Shown: positions 45,227 through 54,667, counted from the first letter of the stretch. The stretch is DNA of 64,000 bases from Sideroxydans sp. CL21 (GCF_902459525.1 NZ_LR699166.1:2368501-2432500); one strand, 5' to 3'. Notes: generated by a model from the letters alone, not told the origin. Translations and numbers: made by a program.

Positions 45227-45852
45227 CGGGGACTTACCTGATGAAATGCGGCAATAAAATCCTTGCGCAACAGCATACCAAGCAGCCGACCTTCACTATC
45301 CACGATGGGAGTGCTGCGGCCATCATGCTGGTGGAATGCACTTGCCACATCAACGAATTTCGCATCCCGGGTCAGGGTGATCGCAGGAGATGTCATGGCT
45401 ACGCTCACATGCGTCTCATGACAACGATGCTTCAACTCGAAGGACTCATCCAGCATTGCCAGCAACAACTCCAGGAATGTATCTACGTTCAAGCGCCGCA
45501 AAAAATCGGTTTCAGTAAGCATTCCTATCACGCAGCCTTTTTCATCCACGACAGGCAGGCTTTTGAGACCGGATCGAACAAGAGCTTTGGCTGCTTCGTC
45601 GAGGAACATTTCAGGCCGCAAAGGTTCAACACCTGTGCGCATGAGGCTTTCAGCCCTGAAACCATCAAATAGGCGTTCTATCGCGTGACGGTGAGCCAAG
45701 TGATAGATCGTCCTGAAATCTTCAGTGCTGATATCCAGATAGCCCGGAATGTGCCGCATTGCATCCAGAATGTCTTCATCGGCCAATTCGACTTCCGTCA
45801 CTTCATCAGCAGCTGAATTTGTTTTGGGATGTTCGCTCGAAGTACTTTTCAT
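45223..45852 (-). CDS. CBS-domain protein paired with HPP
   Basis: A 209-residue soluble protein: a helical N-terminal region (about 1-75) and two CBS domains (about 80-145 and 150-207; VRSGLKSLPVVDEKGCVIGMLTETDFLRR and HDGRSTPIVDSEGRLLGMLLRKDF are each the second half of a CBS unit). CBS pairs bind adenine nucleotides and regulate attached or partner proteins. The overlap with the HPP gene indicates coupled translation. Confidence 0.9.
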   Translation of the reverse strand: MKSTSSEHPKTNSAADEVTEVELADEDILDAMRHIPGYLDISTEDFRTIYHLAHRHAIERLFDGFRAESLMRTGVEPLRPEMFLDEAAKALVRSGLKSLPVVDEKGCVIGMLTETDFLRRLNVDTFLELLLAMLDESFELKHRCHETHVSVAMTSPAITLTRDAKFVDVASAFHQHDGRSTPIVDSEGRLLGMLLRKDFIAAFHQVSPR

Positions 45853-45935
45853 TCCGGAAAATCAACCAAGTAAATTACAAGGGTTTATTCTATCAGTTCA
45901 GCTGTCCAACCTGACATTCAATTCGGCACATAAAC

Positions 45936-46337
45936 CTACTTTATTCCACAAGCGTATTTCAAGAGATGTCCGGCCATCGAGTCTGGCGGTGCAGGATCCC
46001 AGTCGTTGCTGGGCGCAGAAGACTTTGAAACAACATTGCCGTGTCCAAGATTCTGGGAATACAACAGTACAGCCAAATTTCTCGACTGCGCCGCTTCACA
46101 GTCATATTCATCTTGCCCCATGGAAGAAAGATAGGTTGAATTCTCGAATTTTCTGGGTGTCTTGGCATCATACAAAATCCACATTGTCACTTTCTTGCCA
46201 TTCTTATGAATGGTAGATTGATTTACATAAGCCAGAACGACACTCTCCCGAACAACGGCAGTGCCAAAATAGACCCACTCGGCATTCGCGCCGCTGCTCA
46301 CACTTGCCAAGAGAAGCGCCAGAATAATTTTTCGCAT
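45936..46337 (-). CDS. surface-adhesin E-like exported protein
   Basis: A 133-residue protein with a signal peptide (MRKIILALLLASVSSGANA) followed by a compact domain with EWVYFGTAVVRESVVLAYVNQSTI and VTMWILYDAKTPRK, the pattern of the surface-adhesin protein E family. Such proteins are widespread and rarely characterised. I took the second ATG (46337) because the signal peptide begins there. Two cysteines (EYDCEA and YACGI) may form a disulfide. Confidence 0.75.
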   Translation of the reverse strand: MRKIILALLLASVSSGANAEWVYFGTAVVRESVVLAYVNQSTIHKNGKKVTMWILYDAKTPRKFENSTYLSSMGQDEYDCEAAQSRNLAVLLYSQNLGHGNVVSKSSAPSNDWDPAPPDSMAGHLLKYACGIK

Positions 46338-46590
46338 TGTAGTACCCAATAACTTTGCAATTACTCTACCCGTATGGAAGACACTGCCAAAATACGGCCC
46401 CGGTCAAATTCTGCCAGCTCGTCGTCAAATAAGCGATTGCCATCGGGCCAGAGATCAAGTCCAACTTATTGCAGTGTTCCTTGTATCCCTAATGCAGCGG
46501 TTCCAAGCTACCCATGGCTCCTGTTGTAACCGTATCGAACCAGGAGTACGATGATCCGGCGACAGGTTCTTTCGTCAGCAAGGAGGCATC

Positions 46591-46977
46591 ATGGCTATCA
46601 GCGCTATTAGCTCCAGTACGGACTCACTGCAAGCATTCCTGCAAGCCCAACAGGCCCAACAAGCACTGCAAGATGCACAAACTCAGCAGGGATTACAGGT
46701 TCAACAAGCAGTACTGGATCAGCAAGTTCAACAGACACAGCAAACTCAACAAGCTCAGCAAACACTACTGGATCAACAGAGTCAGCAGGCACTTCAGGCT
46801 CAACAGGCACTGCTTAATCAGCAAGCCCAGCAGTCCCTGCAGGCCCAGGCATTGCTGGATCAGCAATCTCAACAAGCCAATCAGACACAGCAAATCCAGC
46901 AAGCTTTGCAGGCTTTCCTTGCTCAACAGGCTTTGCAAGGCCAGGCACCCGGTTCAAATATCAACGTTACGGCCTAA
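46591..46977 (+). CDS. glutamine-rich low-complexity repeat protein
   Basis: A 128-residue protein, almost 40 per cent glutamine, built from degenerate repeats of the type (A/L)LLDQQxQQ and LQAQQA. The first eleven residues (AISAISSSTDS) and the last ten (GQAPGSNINVTA) are not repetitive. AAGGAGGCATC precedes the ATG. It probably forms an extended helix or coiled coil, and Gln-rich tracts can also assemble into fibres. No signal peptide is apparent. I know of no family assignment. Confidence 0.8.
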   Translation: MAISAISSSTDSLQAFLQAQQAQQALQDAQTQQGLQVQQAVLDQQVQQTQQTQQAQQTLLDQQSQQALQAQQALLNQQAQQSLQAQALLDQQSQQANQTQQIQQALQAFLAQQALQGQAPGSNINVTA

Positions 46978-47102
46978 GTTGAGTGCACCCGATTAGCGCC
47001 ATTTCGCTTTGGTTTGTTTTTACTGATCGAACAGCACAGCATCCGTTTATTGCCAGCACATCCTGCCTGAATTATTACCTGTCATTGCCCGATGCTGTTT
47101 TG

Positions 47103-48140
47103 TTATAGCGCCTTTGGATCGGCATATACAGTCGTCCTGTTTCTGCCTTGCTTTTTGGAAGCGTAGAGAGCTTTATCGGCATGACCCAGCAAATCAACGA
47201 GGCTGTTCCCGCTGGTGTATTCAGCCACTCCGATAGAGATGGTAATTCCACCTATGTTCTCCTGGGCGTCGATGCGGTGAATTGTGCAATCCTCTATCGT
47301 CTGCCTCATATATTCGGCAACGGTACGGGCACCGGATATGTCCGTTTCCGCCAGCAATAATGCGAATTCTTCCCCGCCCACACGGGCTACCGAATCCTGT
47401 CCGCGAATTTTGGACTTGAGCGTTTTGGCGACGGCACGAATAACCTTGTCACCAAAAAGGTGCCCATAGGTGTCGTTGATTGTTTTGAAATGATCGATAT
47501 CCACCATCAACAGGCACAAACCTTTGCCCAGAGCCGCCTGATCGGCGAATATAATTTTTGCGCTGTTTTCAAATCCACGCCGGTTGAGAATTCCGGTTAA
47601 AGGATCAATCAATGCTTCACCACGGGCAGACTGAAGCTCTTGATGCAGCTTTTCCACTTTCTGCTTACTGACGGCCAATTCGGATTGCAGATCCTGCATG
47701 GAATCGATCATCTTGTTTGTATCGTCGGCCATGTTCTTGATCAAGAAGACCAGACTGGCCGGATCGGGATTTTGCTTCAGCGTGTCGCCGTATACATGCA
47801 AACTGGTATCAAATCGGTGTGCCTGATTGTCTGTCTCTTTGGTAGATTCCGCCAGTTTTTTTAGCAACTGCTGGATATCCTCCCGCAATGCCCACTCCAC
47901 GTCCATGTTGCACTCGGACACGAATTTCAGGTACAGCCTTTCAATGGAAGCGTCATCGAGTTTTTCGCCACTATCGAGCAGCTTGCTTATTGTCTCGCTC
48001 AAGGCCGGGTTGATACCAGTCACATACTCGTACCACACTGCATAGCTTTGCGGTGTGAACGCTGCCGGATGTTCTGCCATTTTTTGAATCAGCAAGCGCA
48101 GGATTTCCTCGCTTGCCTGACGATCATGTTCGTATTTCAC
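47103..48140 (-). CDS. diguanylate cyclase with helical N-terminal sensor region
   Basis: A 345-residue soluble protein. The N-terminal 165 residues are helical, resembling cyclases that carry a DUF-type helical sensor, with a coiled coil before the catalytic part. The GGDEF domain (about 180-340) has RVGGEEF and an inhibitory RxxD (RGQD) five residues upstream, so it should be active and feedback-inhibited. It stands alone, convergent with the glutamine-rich protein gene. Confidence 0.93.
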   Translation of the reverse strand: MKYEHDRQASEEILRLLIQKMAEHPAAFTPQSYAVWYEYVTGINPALSETISKLLDSGEKLDDASIERLYLKFVSECNMDVEWALREDIQQLLKKLAESTKETDNQAHRFDTSLHVYGDTLKQNPDPASLVFLIKNMADDTNKMIDSMQDLQSELAVSKQKVEKLHQELQSARGEALIDPLTGILNRRGFENSAKIIFADQAALGKGLCLLMVDIDHFKTINDTYGHLFGDKVIRAVAKTLKSKIRGQDSVARVGGEEFALLLAETDISGARTVAEYMRQTIEDCTIHRIDAQENIGGITISIGVAEYTSGNSLVDLLGHADKALYASKKQGRNRTTVYADPKAL

Positions 48141-48367
48141 TCTTTTTCTTTCCGGAACGCGACCTGATGATTTGAACTTGCATGCAGTCTACCCGCAGTC
48201 GTTACCTTGTCCAATGATATCGGCTCAATTCCGGTCTCGCCAGTAATCTGGCTACAGCCGTTTCCCATTTAAAATCAAATACAAGACTTTAGAATCTGAC
48301 TACTTCTCACTCCTTTTGAGACTCCAAGACCAATTTACCCTACCCTGATCAGATTGTAGATACCCCC

Positions 48368-48640
48368 TTACGAGTGTCTAAAATCTATGTTTAGGGGAGA
48401 TAAACCGTTAAACCCGCGCAAGATAAAGGTCTGCCCCTTCTGAATCCACATTCCCTTACCACCCTCAATGGGCAAGGTAGCCAGTATGCTGCTATTTTTT
48501 ATGAAGCCAATGAATTTCACCCAGTGGTGAGATTGCAAATCATCGTCAACGGCTTGGATTTGCATTGTCGCGCCGGGGAATAAACCGAGCGCTTCGAAAT
48601 CCATATGAAGTTCATTATTGCCGGAGGGCGAATCAGTCAT
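48368..48640 (-). CDS. PilZN-like domain only (YcgR N-terminal-like), 90 residues
   Basis: The protein resembles the N-terminal (PilZN/YcgR) domain of flagellar-brake proteins: GATMQIQAVDDDLQSHHWVKFIGFIKNSSILATLP followed by ILRGFNG. In full-length relatives a c-di-GMP-binding PilZ domain follows at this point, but here the frame stops about ten residues later, and I find no PilZ RxxxR motif in any frame downstream. It is either a natural half protein or a truncated gene. Confidence 0.6.
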   Translation of the reverse strand: MTDSPSGNNELHMDFEALGLFPGATMQIQAVDDDLQSHHWVKFIGFIKNSSILATLPIEGGKGMWIQKGQTFILRGFNGLSPLNIDFRHS

Positions 48641-48716
48641 GATTTGAGCTTGATTTCCAATATTTTCTTACCCTTGACTTATTACGTAACGAGCGTCGTT
48701 TGTACTCTCTTCATTG

Positions 48717-49139
48717 TCATTTCGCTTTTATCGATTTGAAATAGTTCGCGTATTGCATATCTTCATCAAGAATATGATTGATCAGTATCTGTTTAATCAT
48801 CAGTGCCGCATCTAGCCATTCCGCTTCTAACCCATATGGCATGAATGAATCCTGAATCTTTTTGAGCGTGTTCCTGACATTGTTGTGTGAACGTGCATGA
48901 CCTTCCGCATTGGGATATTGCCGCTCCCGAAAGAAGTGTTCTTCCCGCTCGAAATGTTGATTTGTATCCTCAATGACATGCAGCAATCGCCTGTTAATTT
49001 CAGCTGCACGCATTCTTTCAGTAATAGCAAGATTAAGCTCGTCGATCAGCGAGATAAATCTTTTATGATCCTCGTCTATTTCGGGGATGCCAACACTCAT
49101 GCCATCGTCCCACTCAAGGTTCCACTTTGGCTTCTTCAT
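48717..49139 (-). CDS. bacteriohemerythrin
   Basis: A 140-residue single-domain hemerythrin. Ligand motifs for the diiron site are IDEDHKRF, HFEREEHFF, ARSHNN and INHILDEDMQY. It reversibly binds oxygen in the cytoplasm and may store it or deliver it to oxidases. It closely resembles the protein at 60571-60999 (roughly three quarters of positions identical, including the N-terminal MKKPxW and C-terminal SIKAK/TIKAK), so the two are paralogues. Confidence 0.93.
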   Translation of the reverse strand: MKKPKWNLEWDDGMSVGIPEIDEDHKRFISLIDELNLAITERMRAAEINRRLLHVIEDTNQHFEREEHFFRERQYPNAEGHARSHNNVRNTLKKIQDSFMPYGLEAEWLDAALMIKQILINHILDEDMQYANYFKSIKAK

Positions 49140-49548
49140 TAGGAATATCCATGCGTAGCAATCTAACCAGCAGACGTACGATTAGATACGATTACAGTAT
49201 TCAAGTCATGAGGCCTAAGTATTAAAAAATATAAGACCTTGGTCTAAAGGCATGTTGCTCTGTGAAAAGAGTGAAAATAATTCAAATACGATTGCTGAGC
49301 CGCTGCGCTCGAAGCCATGTAGTCGTGATTATCCAGCCTAAAAAAGGATATGGATGAAAATCGGGATTGGCAAAGTGTATGGACAGTTGGTCCATACGCT
49401 TGTTACTTGAAAATATCGGCCTGCTTGGGCCATACGCCTATGCGATACATTGCAGTTGCAACATCACATAAGTGATTGCACTATCAAAATCAGTGATTAA
49501 AAGTAATGCAAACGGCCGGACCTGAATCATCAAGCTTGTTTGCGCACG
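49140..49548. other. gap with one clear hairpin
   Basis: No gene is supported in these 409 bp. A perfect inverted repeat, GTATGGAC-AGTTG-GTCCATAC, lies at 49377-49397, and GGGCCATACGCC follows 40 bp later. It is downstream of the OmpA-like gene and upstream of the hemerythrin gene (both minus strand), so it could be a terminator without a T tract, an operator, or a processing site. Confidence 0.5.
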
Positions 49549-50070
49549 TCAATCAAGCTTATGTACAAAATCGACCCTGCGATTCTCTTTCCAGCACTTT
49601 TCTTCGTGGCACAAAAGGCGTGGCTTTCCCTTTCCAAAACTCACGGTCTTGATTTGAGAAGCCGAAACACCCAATTGCTTCAGCGCTTCCAGAACAGCTT
49701 TGGCGCGTCTGTTACCCAGGGCAAGATTGTACTTTTCACTTCCACGCTCGTCAGCATTACCTTCCAGAGTGACGATGTCATTTTTGTGTTCGTTAATAAA
49801 ATTGGCCTGCTTCTGAATGGCTTCCTGATACTCTGGATTCACAGCATACTTATCAAAATCAAAATAGACGCTCTTCTTTTGAAGGACTTGCTGTTCATCT
49901 GCCAATTTGTTAGCTGCAGTCTCGCCTGCCGGCACTGATGCGGTGACAGGACTTGCTGCCGTTTGTGTATTTGTTTGCGGTGCCGCTGCAGTATCTGCCT
50001 TATGGGCAGAGGAACAGGCCACAACCAATATTGAAGCCAAAATTACGGTTAATTTTTTCAAGATTCGCAT
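49549..50070 (-). CDS. OmpA/Pal-like lipoprotein
   Basis: A 173-residue lipoprotein (lipobox LVVACSS, Cys19) with an Ala/Thr-rich linker and a C-terminal OmpA-type peptidoglycan-binding domain (VYFDFDKYAVNP, then LEGNADERGSEKYNLALGNRRAKAV). It anchors the outer membrane to the cell wall. The AT-rich 250 bp upstream hold its promoter. The C-terminal sequence RLLCHEEKCWKENRRVDF contains two extra cysteines typical of some Pal variants. There are no tol genes nearby, so it is probably not the main Pal of the Tol system. Confidence 0.9.
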   Translation of the reverse strand: MRILKKLTVILASILVVACSSAHKADTAAAPQTNTQTAASPVTASVPAGETAANKLADEQQVLQKKSVYFDFDKYAVNPEYQEAIQKQANFINEHKNDIVTLEGNADERGSEKYNLALGNRRAKAVLEALKQLGVSASQIKTVSFGKGKPRLLCHEEKCWKENRRVDFVHKLD

Positions 50071-50320
50071 CCTTGTGGAAATAGTTGAGCAATTGAAACA
50101 TAAAGAAACACTAATCTAATCCTGTGACAGCAACTTATCCTAGCGGGAATATCTTAGATAAAGTCAGCCATATGATTAATTAAATTTAATTTAATCTCTA
50201 ACCACCTGAAGCCCTCATTCTCTCAAAATACTCAATCCCGAACTTGGCAAAAGTTGGCATCCGTGCTAAACGGAAGACAAAGATACAAAAGAACAGTATC
50301 ACTTCAAATTGGGGAAATTT

Positions 50321-51406
50321 GTGATTCGCTTTTACTTGTTTGTGATCTTGACAACATGCCTTTGTGCGCAAGCGCCTGCGGGAGAGTCGCCTTACTATTC
50401 CAAAGCGGGAGGGCAGGCAAGTCAGGGCCTGCAACCGGAGAATGTGGCCGTCGTAATCAACGACGACGATGCTCACAGCATCGAGGTCGGAGAATACTAC
50501 CGGAACGCAAGAAATATCCCCTCCAAAAACGTAGTGCATGTGCGCATTCCAAATAGCCCGCACAATATTCCGGTTGCCGAATTCAACTCGCTCAAGCAGC
50601 AGATAGAAGCGCACTTGGACAAGAATGTTCAAGCGATCGTCATGGTGTGGACCGCACCCTATGCCGTCGAATGCAATTCGATCACTTCAGCCATGACCCT
50701 GGGATTTGACGCAGCGCAGTGCAGAAAAACCTGCGCGCCGGGCAAGCCCAGCCCCTATTTCAATTCAAACTCAGCGCATCCCTACACCGATTTCGGCATT
50801 CGCATCTCCATGCTGTTACCTACCGATTCGGTCATGCAGGCAAAATCTCTCATTAACCGGGGGAAGCTCAGCGGATTCAGCGTGCCGCCTGCCAGCGCAT
50901 ATTTCCTGGTGACTTCGGACGCGAGCCGCAATTCACGCGCGCCGTTTTTTCCAAAGTCCGCCAGCCTCCCGCAGTTCAAACTCGACATCAAGACCATAAA
51001 GGCCAACAGCATTGAAGGCGAAAGCGACATCATGTTTTACCTGACAGGCTTGTCCGTTGTGCCGGGGCTGGATACGCTGCATTTCCTTCCGGGAGCATTG
51101 GCTGACCATTTGACCTCATCTGGCGGCGATTTACTCGGACAGGGGCAGATGAGCAGCTTGCGCTGGTTGGAAGCAGGCGCCACAGCGAGCTACGGTACGG
51201 TCTCCGAACCGTGCAACTACCCGCAAAAATTCCCCAATGCCATGGTCTTGCTCAAACACTACCTGTCCGGCGAAAGCGCCATCGAAGCCTACTGGAAAAG
51301 CGTTGCATGGCCATCTCAGGGTGTGTTCATCGGCGAGCCGCTAGCTTCGCCTTACCACTCCTCTCAACGGACAGGTTTCGACGGAATGGAGCTGCGACAA
51401 AAATAA
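50321..51406 (+). CDS. TIGR03790-family exported protein
   Basis: A 361-residue protein with a signal peptide (VILTTCLCAQAPA region) and the hallmarks of the TIGR03790 family: NVAVVINDDDAHSIEVGEYY, RNIPSKNVVHVRIP and the ending WPSQGVFIGEPLASPY. GGGGA lies five bases before a GTG at 50321, so I prefer this to the TTG at 50309. Its function is unknown. A TPR protein gene follows in the opposite orientation. Confidence 0.85.
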   Translation: MIRFYLFVILTTCLCAQAPAGESPYYSKAGGQASQGLQPENVAVVINDDDAHSIEVGEYYRNARNIPSKNVVHVRIPNSPHNIPVAEFNSLKQQIEAHLDKNVQAIVMVWTAPYAVECNSITSAMTLGFDAAQCRKTCAPGKPSPYFNSNSAHPYTDFGIRISMLLPTDSVMQAKSLINRGKLSGFSVPPASAYFLVTSDASRNSRAPFFPKSASLPQFKLDIKTIKANSIEGESDIMFYLTGLSVVPGLDTLHFLPGALADHLTSSGGDLLGQGQMSSLRWLEAGATASYGTVSEPCNYPQKFPNAMVLLKHYLSGESAIEAYWKSVAWPSQGVFIGEPLASPYHSSQRTGFDGMELRQK

Positions 51407-51526
51407 GCGACTGCCATTAAATGCCAACTAACAGCCAACTTTTATAGCCGGCAGCGCAATTGTTCCATCAGTCCAGCCAGCATTCTTCCGATGGCTGAGG
51501 CGGTTGCCTCCGAACCATGTATTTTC

Positions 51527-53011
51527 TCAATTCTGCATTTTCTTATCTATCGCCGCGATGCGTTTCTGCGCCTCTTTCGCGAGTGCGTTAGCGGGATAAC
51601 CATCGATCACCACCGAATATAGCTTCCTGGCCTGCTCCGTATCCTTCAAGTTCAATTCGGCAATTTCGCCGTTGGCAAAAGCGGCTTTGGCTGCAGTATC
51701 CGTGTTGGGAACCAATGCAATAATGCGGTCATTGATATTCATGGCCACATTCCAATCGTGGGTGGAAGATGTCGCGATGCTCTCGGCCTTGTTGAGTGCG
51801 TCAAGTGCATCGGCACCTTTGAAGATTTCCGATACCTTGACGTACGTCTCGATGGCCTTGGCTGGCTGGCTGGTCTTGTTCTGGTAGATCAAGGCCATGT
51901 TGCGAAGGCTTTGCAGTACGACTGGATCGTCCTTGTATTTTGCCACGATCGCATCATAGGTCTTGAGCGCATTGGGATAGTCACTCATGTCCTCGTCATA
52001 CATGCCGGCCAGCGCCAGATAGCCGTTTTTTGTTTCTGGTGCCTCCGGATATTGTTCGATCAGTTTCGAATAGCTCTTAACCGCCTGAGCGTATAGCTTC
52101 AATCCTTTGCGCTGCACATTACCCATCGACAGCAGGCTGTCCGGAAGCATCGGGCTGGATGGATATAGCGCAAGCAATGTATTGAAGTGATACAGGGCGA
52201 TCCGGTTATCGATCAGCATCGATTGACGGGCAAGCGCGTGCTCAATGATATCTTCGTCCAGAAACGAGCGATTGCTTTGCAGGAACAGCGCGCATTCGGA
52301 CGCGATCGGCCGCGCAAAGTCTGCGTCATTCATCGTGGTACCTATGTCCGCAAGATAAGCGGCTACACGATGATCGTGATCGCCAGTCAAGGCTTTCGTC
52401 TTTTGCGTGAGCAAACCGATCACGGAGGCCTGCTTCTTCAACTGATCCCCGCCCAGCTCGCTCAACCGTTTTGAAGCCTCAGCAAGCGATTTGGAGTCAG
52501 GGTAACCAGCCATCACCATCAGCAGATCCACTGCGGCTGCGTTATAGGACTCCATGCGGGTATGCACCTGCGACTTGAGCAAATACACGTCGGCTGCTTC
52601 GGGCATATCAGGGTGAAGCGCAATGAACCTGTCCATGTCTCCCAGCAACTCTGTGTCGATCGGCTGTTTCGATGAAGTGAAAAGAGTGGTGAAAAAATTG
52701 CCGTTGCGTGCAGTGTCTTTTATCGTGCTGCGGAATGATTCAATCCACTTTGCTGCGATCTGGGACCGCTGCTTGCGCAGCTTGTCAGCATCGCTCGCGG
52801 GAGCGGGCTGCGGTGGCGGGCAATCGATCTTGGCCGGAACCGGATTGTCCGGTATGACGATGGTAGGCAGCGTTTCCGCATTAGGCGCAGGATTACCCGA
52901 CTGAATGACAGTGGCGCCACTTTCCAAAGGCAGCGGAAGGACAACAGTCTCTTCCGCATATGCAACTCCAGTCAGAAGTGAAAAACACCCGAGAAATATC
53001 AGTTGCCACAT
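51527..53011 (-). CDS. exported tetratricopeptide-repeat protein
   Basis: A 494-residue protein with a signal peptide (1-20, ending VAYA), a Pro-rich linker, and about eight helical repeats of TPR or Sel1-like character (for example AVKSYSKLIEQYPEAPETKNGYLALAGMYDE as a landmark of the ALAGMY type). It resembles the periplasmic TolA-binding/YbgF and outer-membrane assembly scaffolds, but is not assigned to either. AAGGAGC precedes the ATG at 53011. Confidence 0.85.
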   Translation of the reverse strand: MWQLIFLGCFSLLTGVAYAEETVVLPLPLESGATVIQSGNPAPNAETLPTIVIPDNPVPAKIDCPPPQPAPASDADKLRKQRSQIAAKWIESFRSTIKDTARNGNFFTTLFTSSKQPIDTELLGDMDRFIALHPDMPEAADVYLLKSQVHTRMESYNAAAVDLLMVMAGYPDSKSLAEASKRLSELGGDQLKKQASVIGLLTQKTKALTGDHDHRVAAYLADIGTTMNDADFARPIASECALFLQSNRSFLDEDIIEHALARQSMLIDNRIALYHFNTLLALYPSSPMLPDSLLSMGNVQRKGLKLYAQAVKSYSKLIEQYPEAPETKNGYLALAGMYDEDMSDYPNALKTYDAIVAKYKDDPVVLQSLRNMALIYQNKTSQPAKAIETYVKVSEIFKGADALDALNKAESIATSSTHDWNVAMNINDRIIALVPNTDTAAKAAFANGEIAELNLKDTEQARKLYSVVIDGYPANALAKEAQKRIAAIDKKMQN

Positions 53012-53461
53012 ATATCCGCTCCTTGTTCGTGTGGGCATGAAATGCAGTGTTCACGCCCGAGCTGCCATAATAATTTAAATATGTTCAATCCCCAACGCCC
53101 TCATGATTATAGATATTCGCCTTATCCATTGAGCAACGGATTTACTGTAGCTTTATACATCAATGCACTTTTCTACTCTCAGGCTACTTACTCGATCGCG
53201 GCGAAAATAATTCAGCAATTGCATAACGTTGCCAGCACAACACTCCCACAGCCAGGAAGGACTTCCGACTATTACAAAAATAAATATCCAGAATTATGAT
53301 GGTTCTGCTTTGTGGCAATGAAATTTGCCAATTACCGGACTCTTTCAACAAGGAGGGCTTAAGTTGCTTCGCTGCAATCGTCATCTGCATGCCACATCGT
53401 ATGCAAAGAAGCATAGAATGATTGGCAGTCTGTGTGCCGATTTGAAAATGGGGAGGTCATC
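53012..53461. other. divergent intergenic region
   Basis: About 450 bp between the TPR gene (minus) and the universal stress gene (plus). It contains one possible small gene (53081-53299) and a stray AAGGAGGG at 53349-53356 followed by a TTG, whose frame runs out of step into the stress-protein gene. Confidence 0.45.
53081..53299 (+). CDS. possible 72-residue protein
   Basis: An ATG-started frame (MFNPQRPHDYRYSPYPLSNG and on), ending KNKYPEL, rich in Tyr and Ser. No ribosome site is visible in front of the ATG, and no family is recognised. Evidence is only that the frame is open and its composition is protein-like. Confidence 0.25.
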   Translation: MFNPQRPHDYRYSPYPLSNGFTVALYINALFYSQATYSIAAKIIQQLHNVASTTLPQPGRTSDYYKNKYPEL

Positions 53462-53905
53462 ATGTATCAACGCATTCTGGTTCCAATTGACGGCAGCAAA
53501 ACATCCGAACGCGCCTTGCAGGAGACAATCAAGGTAGCAAACCAGGAGGCTCGGCTACGCTTGATTTATGTGCTGGAGGAAATTCAATTCGTCGATGCCG
53601 AAGGCTATGCTTATATTGATTTTGCCGAGCTTCAAAAAACAATGAGGCTGTCCGGAGAACGCGCTCTGGCCCTCGCTGATGAACAAGCACGCAAGACGGG
53701 AATGGCTGTTGAAACCGCGCTGATCGAAGCCGCCGGAGAACGCGTAGCCAGCGTGATCGGGAAAGATGCACAGCAATGGCACGCTGACCTGATCGTGATC
53801 GGAACACATGGGCGTTCCGGCTTGAACCGTTTTCTCTTGGGAAGTGTTGCCGAAGGCGTAGTGCGCCTGGCATCGATTCCCGTGCTGCTGATTCGTGCTG
53901 AATGA
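53462..53905 (+). CDS. universal stress protein
   Basis: A 147-residue UspA-family protein, ATP-binding type: the C-terminal motif [24 protein letters not shown] carries the G-2x-G-9x-G(S) nucleotide signature. GGGGAGG precedes the ATG at 53462. It heads a run of small plus-strand genes with strong ribosome sites (to 55167), suggesting shared expression under stress. Role: adaptive response to starvation, redox or membrane stress. Confidence 0.93.
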   Translation: MYQRILVPIDGSKTSERALQETIKVANQEARLRLIYVLEEIQFVDAEGYAYIDFAELQKTMRLSGERALALADEQARKTGMAVETALIEAAGERVASVIGKDAQQWHADLIVIGTHGRSGLNRFLLGSVAEGVVRLASIPVLLIRAE

Positions 53906-53988
53906 GCCGAGTTAGGCGGCCATCAGGCCCGATGCAATACAGTATCTACCCGCTATTCCACTTCGCCATATGGTAAATGGAGGCAACG

Positions 53989-54276
53989 ATGACCACGAAT
54001 ATATCCATCCCTGAGACGTCACCCGATTTCGACCGTACACGAGTATTCGAAAGGCCGGATGGTTTCTACTGGCAAGACAAACTGACTGGCGAACTTTCCG
54101 GATCCTTTGCTACCCTGCTCGAAGCAGTGCAGGACTTGCAGGGCCACGAAGGCGACGGCTTCGAAGAAGGTGAATCGCTGGAAGAAGCGGAATCCGAAAT
54201 CGGCATCGCCGACTGGATAGATCCGGAAACCGGTGAACCCGCCGAAGATATGTCTCCACACCGCAGTAGCGAGTAG
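53989..54276 (+). CDS. small acidic protein of unknown function
   Basis: A 95-residue soluble, strongly acidic protein. A short aromatic motif (RPDGFYWQDKLTGE) in the first half is followed by a Glu-rich helix (EEGESLEEAESEIG) and IADWIDPETGEPAED. GGAGG lies nine bases before the ATG. No family is recognised, but similar short acidic proteins are often found near universal stress genes in betaproteobacteria. Confidence 0.65.
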   Translation: MTTNISIPETSPDFDRTRVFERPDGFYWQDKLTGELSGSFATLLEAVQDLQGHEGDGFEEGESLEEAESEIGIADWIDPETGEPAEDMSPHRSSE

Positions 54277-54415
54277 CCTCTTGGCTGCACTGCCTGCCTG
54301 GTATTACTCATCCCAGTCTAGGTACTTCTGCGTATATATTTGACCATCGGTCTGCTGTAGCTTCGTACCTCCCGTATTTTCTGCTGTTTCTTCTTTTCGA
54401 TTGGAAAGAAATGTC

Positions 54416-54667
54416 ATGGATACAAATCCGGCAACGCACAAAAAATTCGATGGTTTTCCAATCGCATTCGAGCAAATCGCCGCAACGGCTGATGCACAGA
54501 TCACCGACAAACCCATTTCCGCAGAAGTTGCTCAGCAAGGCTGGAATACTGGCGATATTTCTGCATACCGTGCTGCATACAGGAAGGCCCACAGCCCGGA
54601 TTCATTGCGACCATCTGGCATATTGGGTATCGAGGAAATGCAGAGTGCCCGCTGTATATTTAAATGA
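54416..54667 (+). CDS. small protein of unknown function
   Basis: An 83-residue soluble protein with GGAAAGAAA upstream. It has no membrane segment or signal peptide. The sequence NPATHKKFDGFPIAFEQIAATAD is followed by AYRAAYRKAHSPDSL. No family is recognised. It lies in the run of small genes behind the universal stress gene. Confidence 0.5.
   Translation: MDTNPATHKKFDGFPIAFEQIAATADAQITDKPISAEVAQQGWNTGDISAYRAAYRKAHSPDSLRPSGILGIEEMQSARCIFK

Noticed and set aside
46607-46996. Alternative-frame ORFs over the glutamine-rich gene
   Set aside because: They arise from the same CAG/CAA-rich repeats in other frames; only the Gln frame has the ribosome site and a normal non-repetitive start and end.
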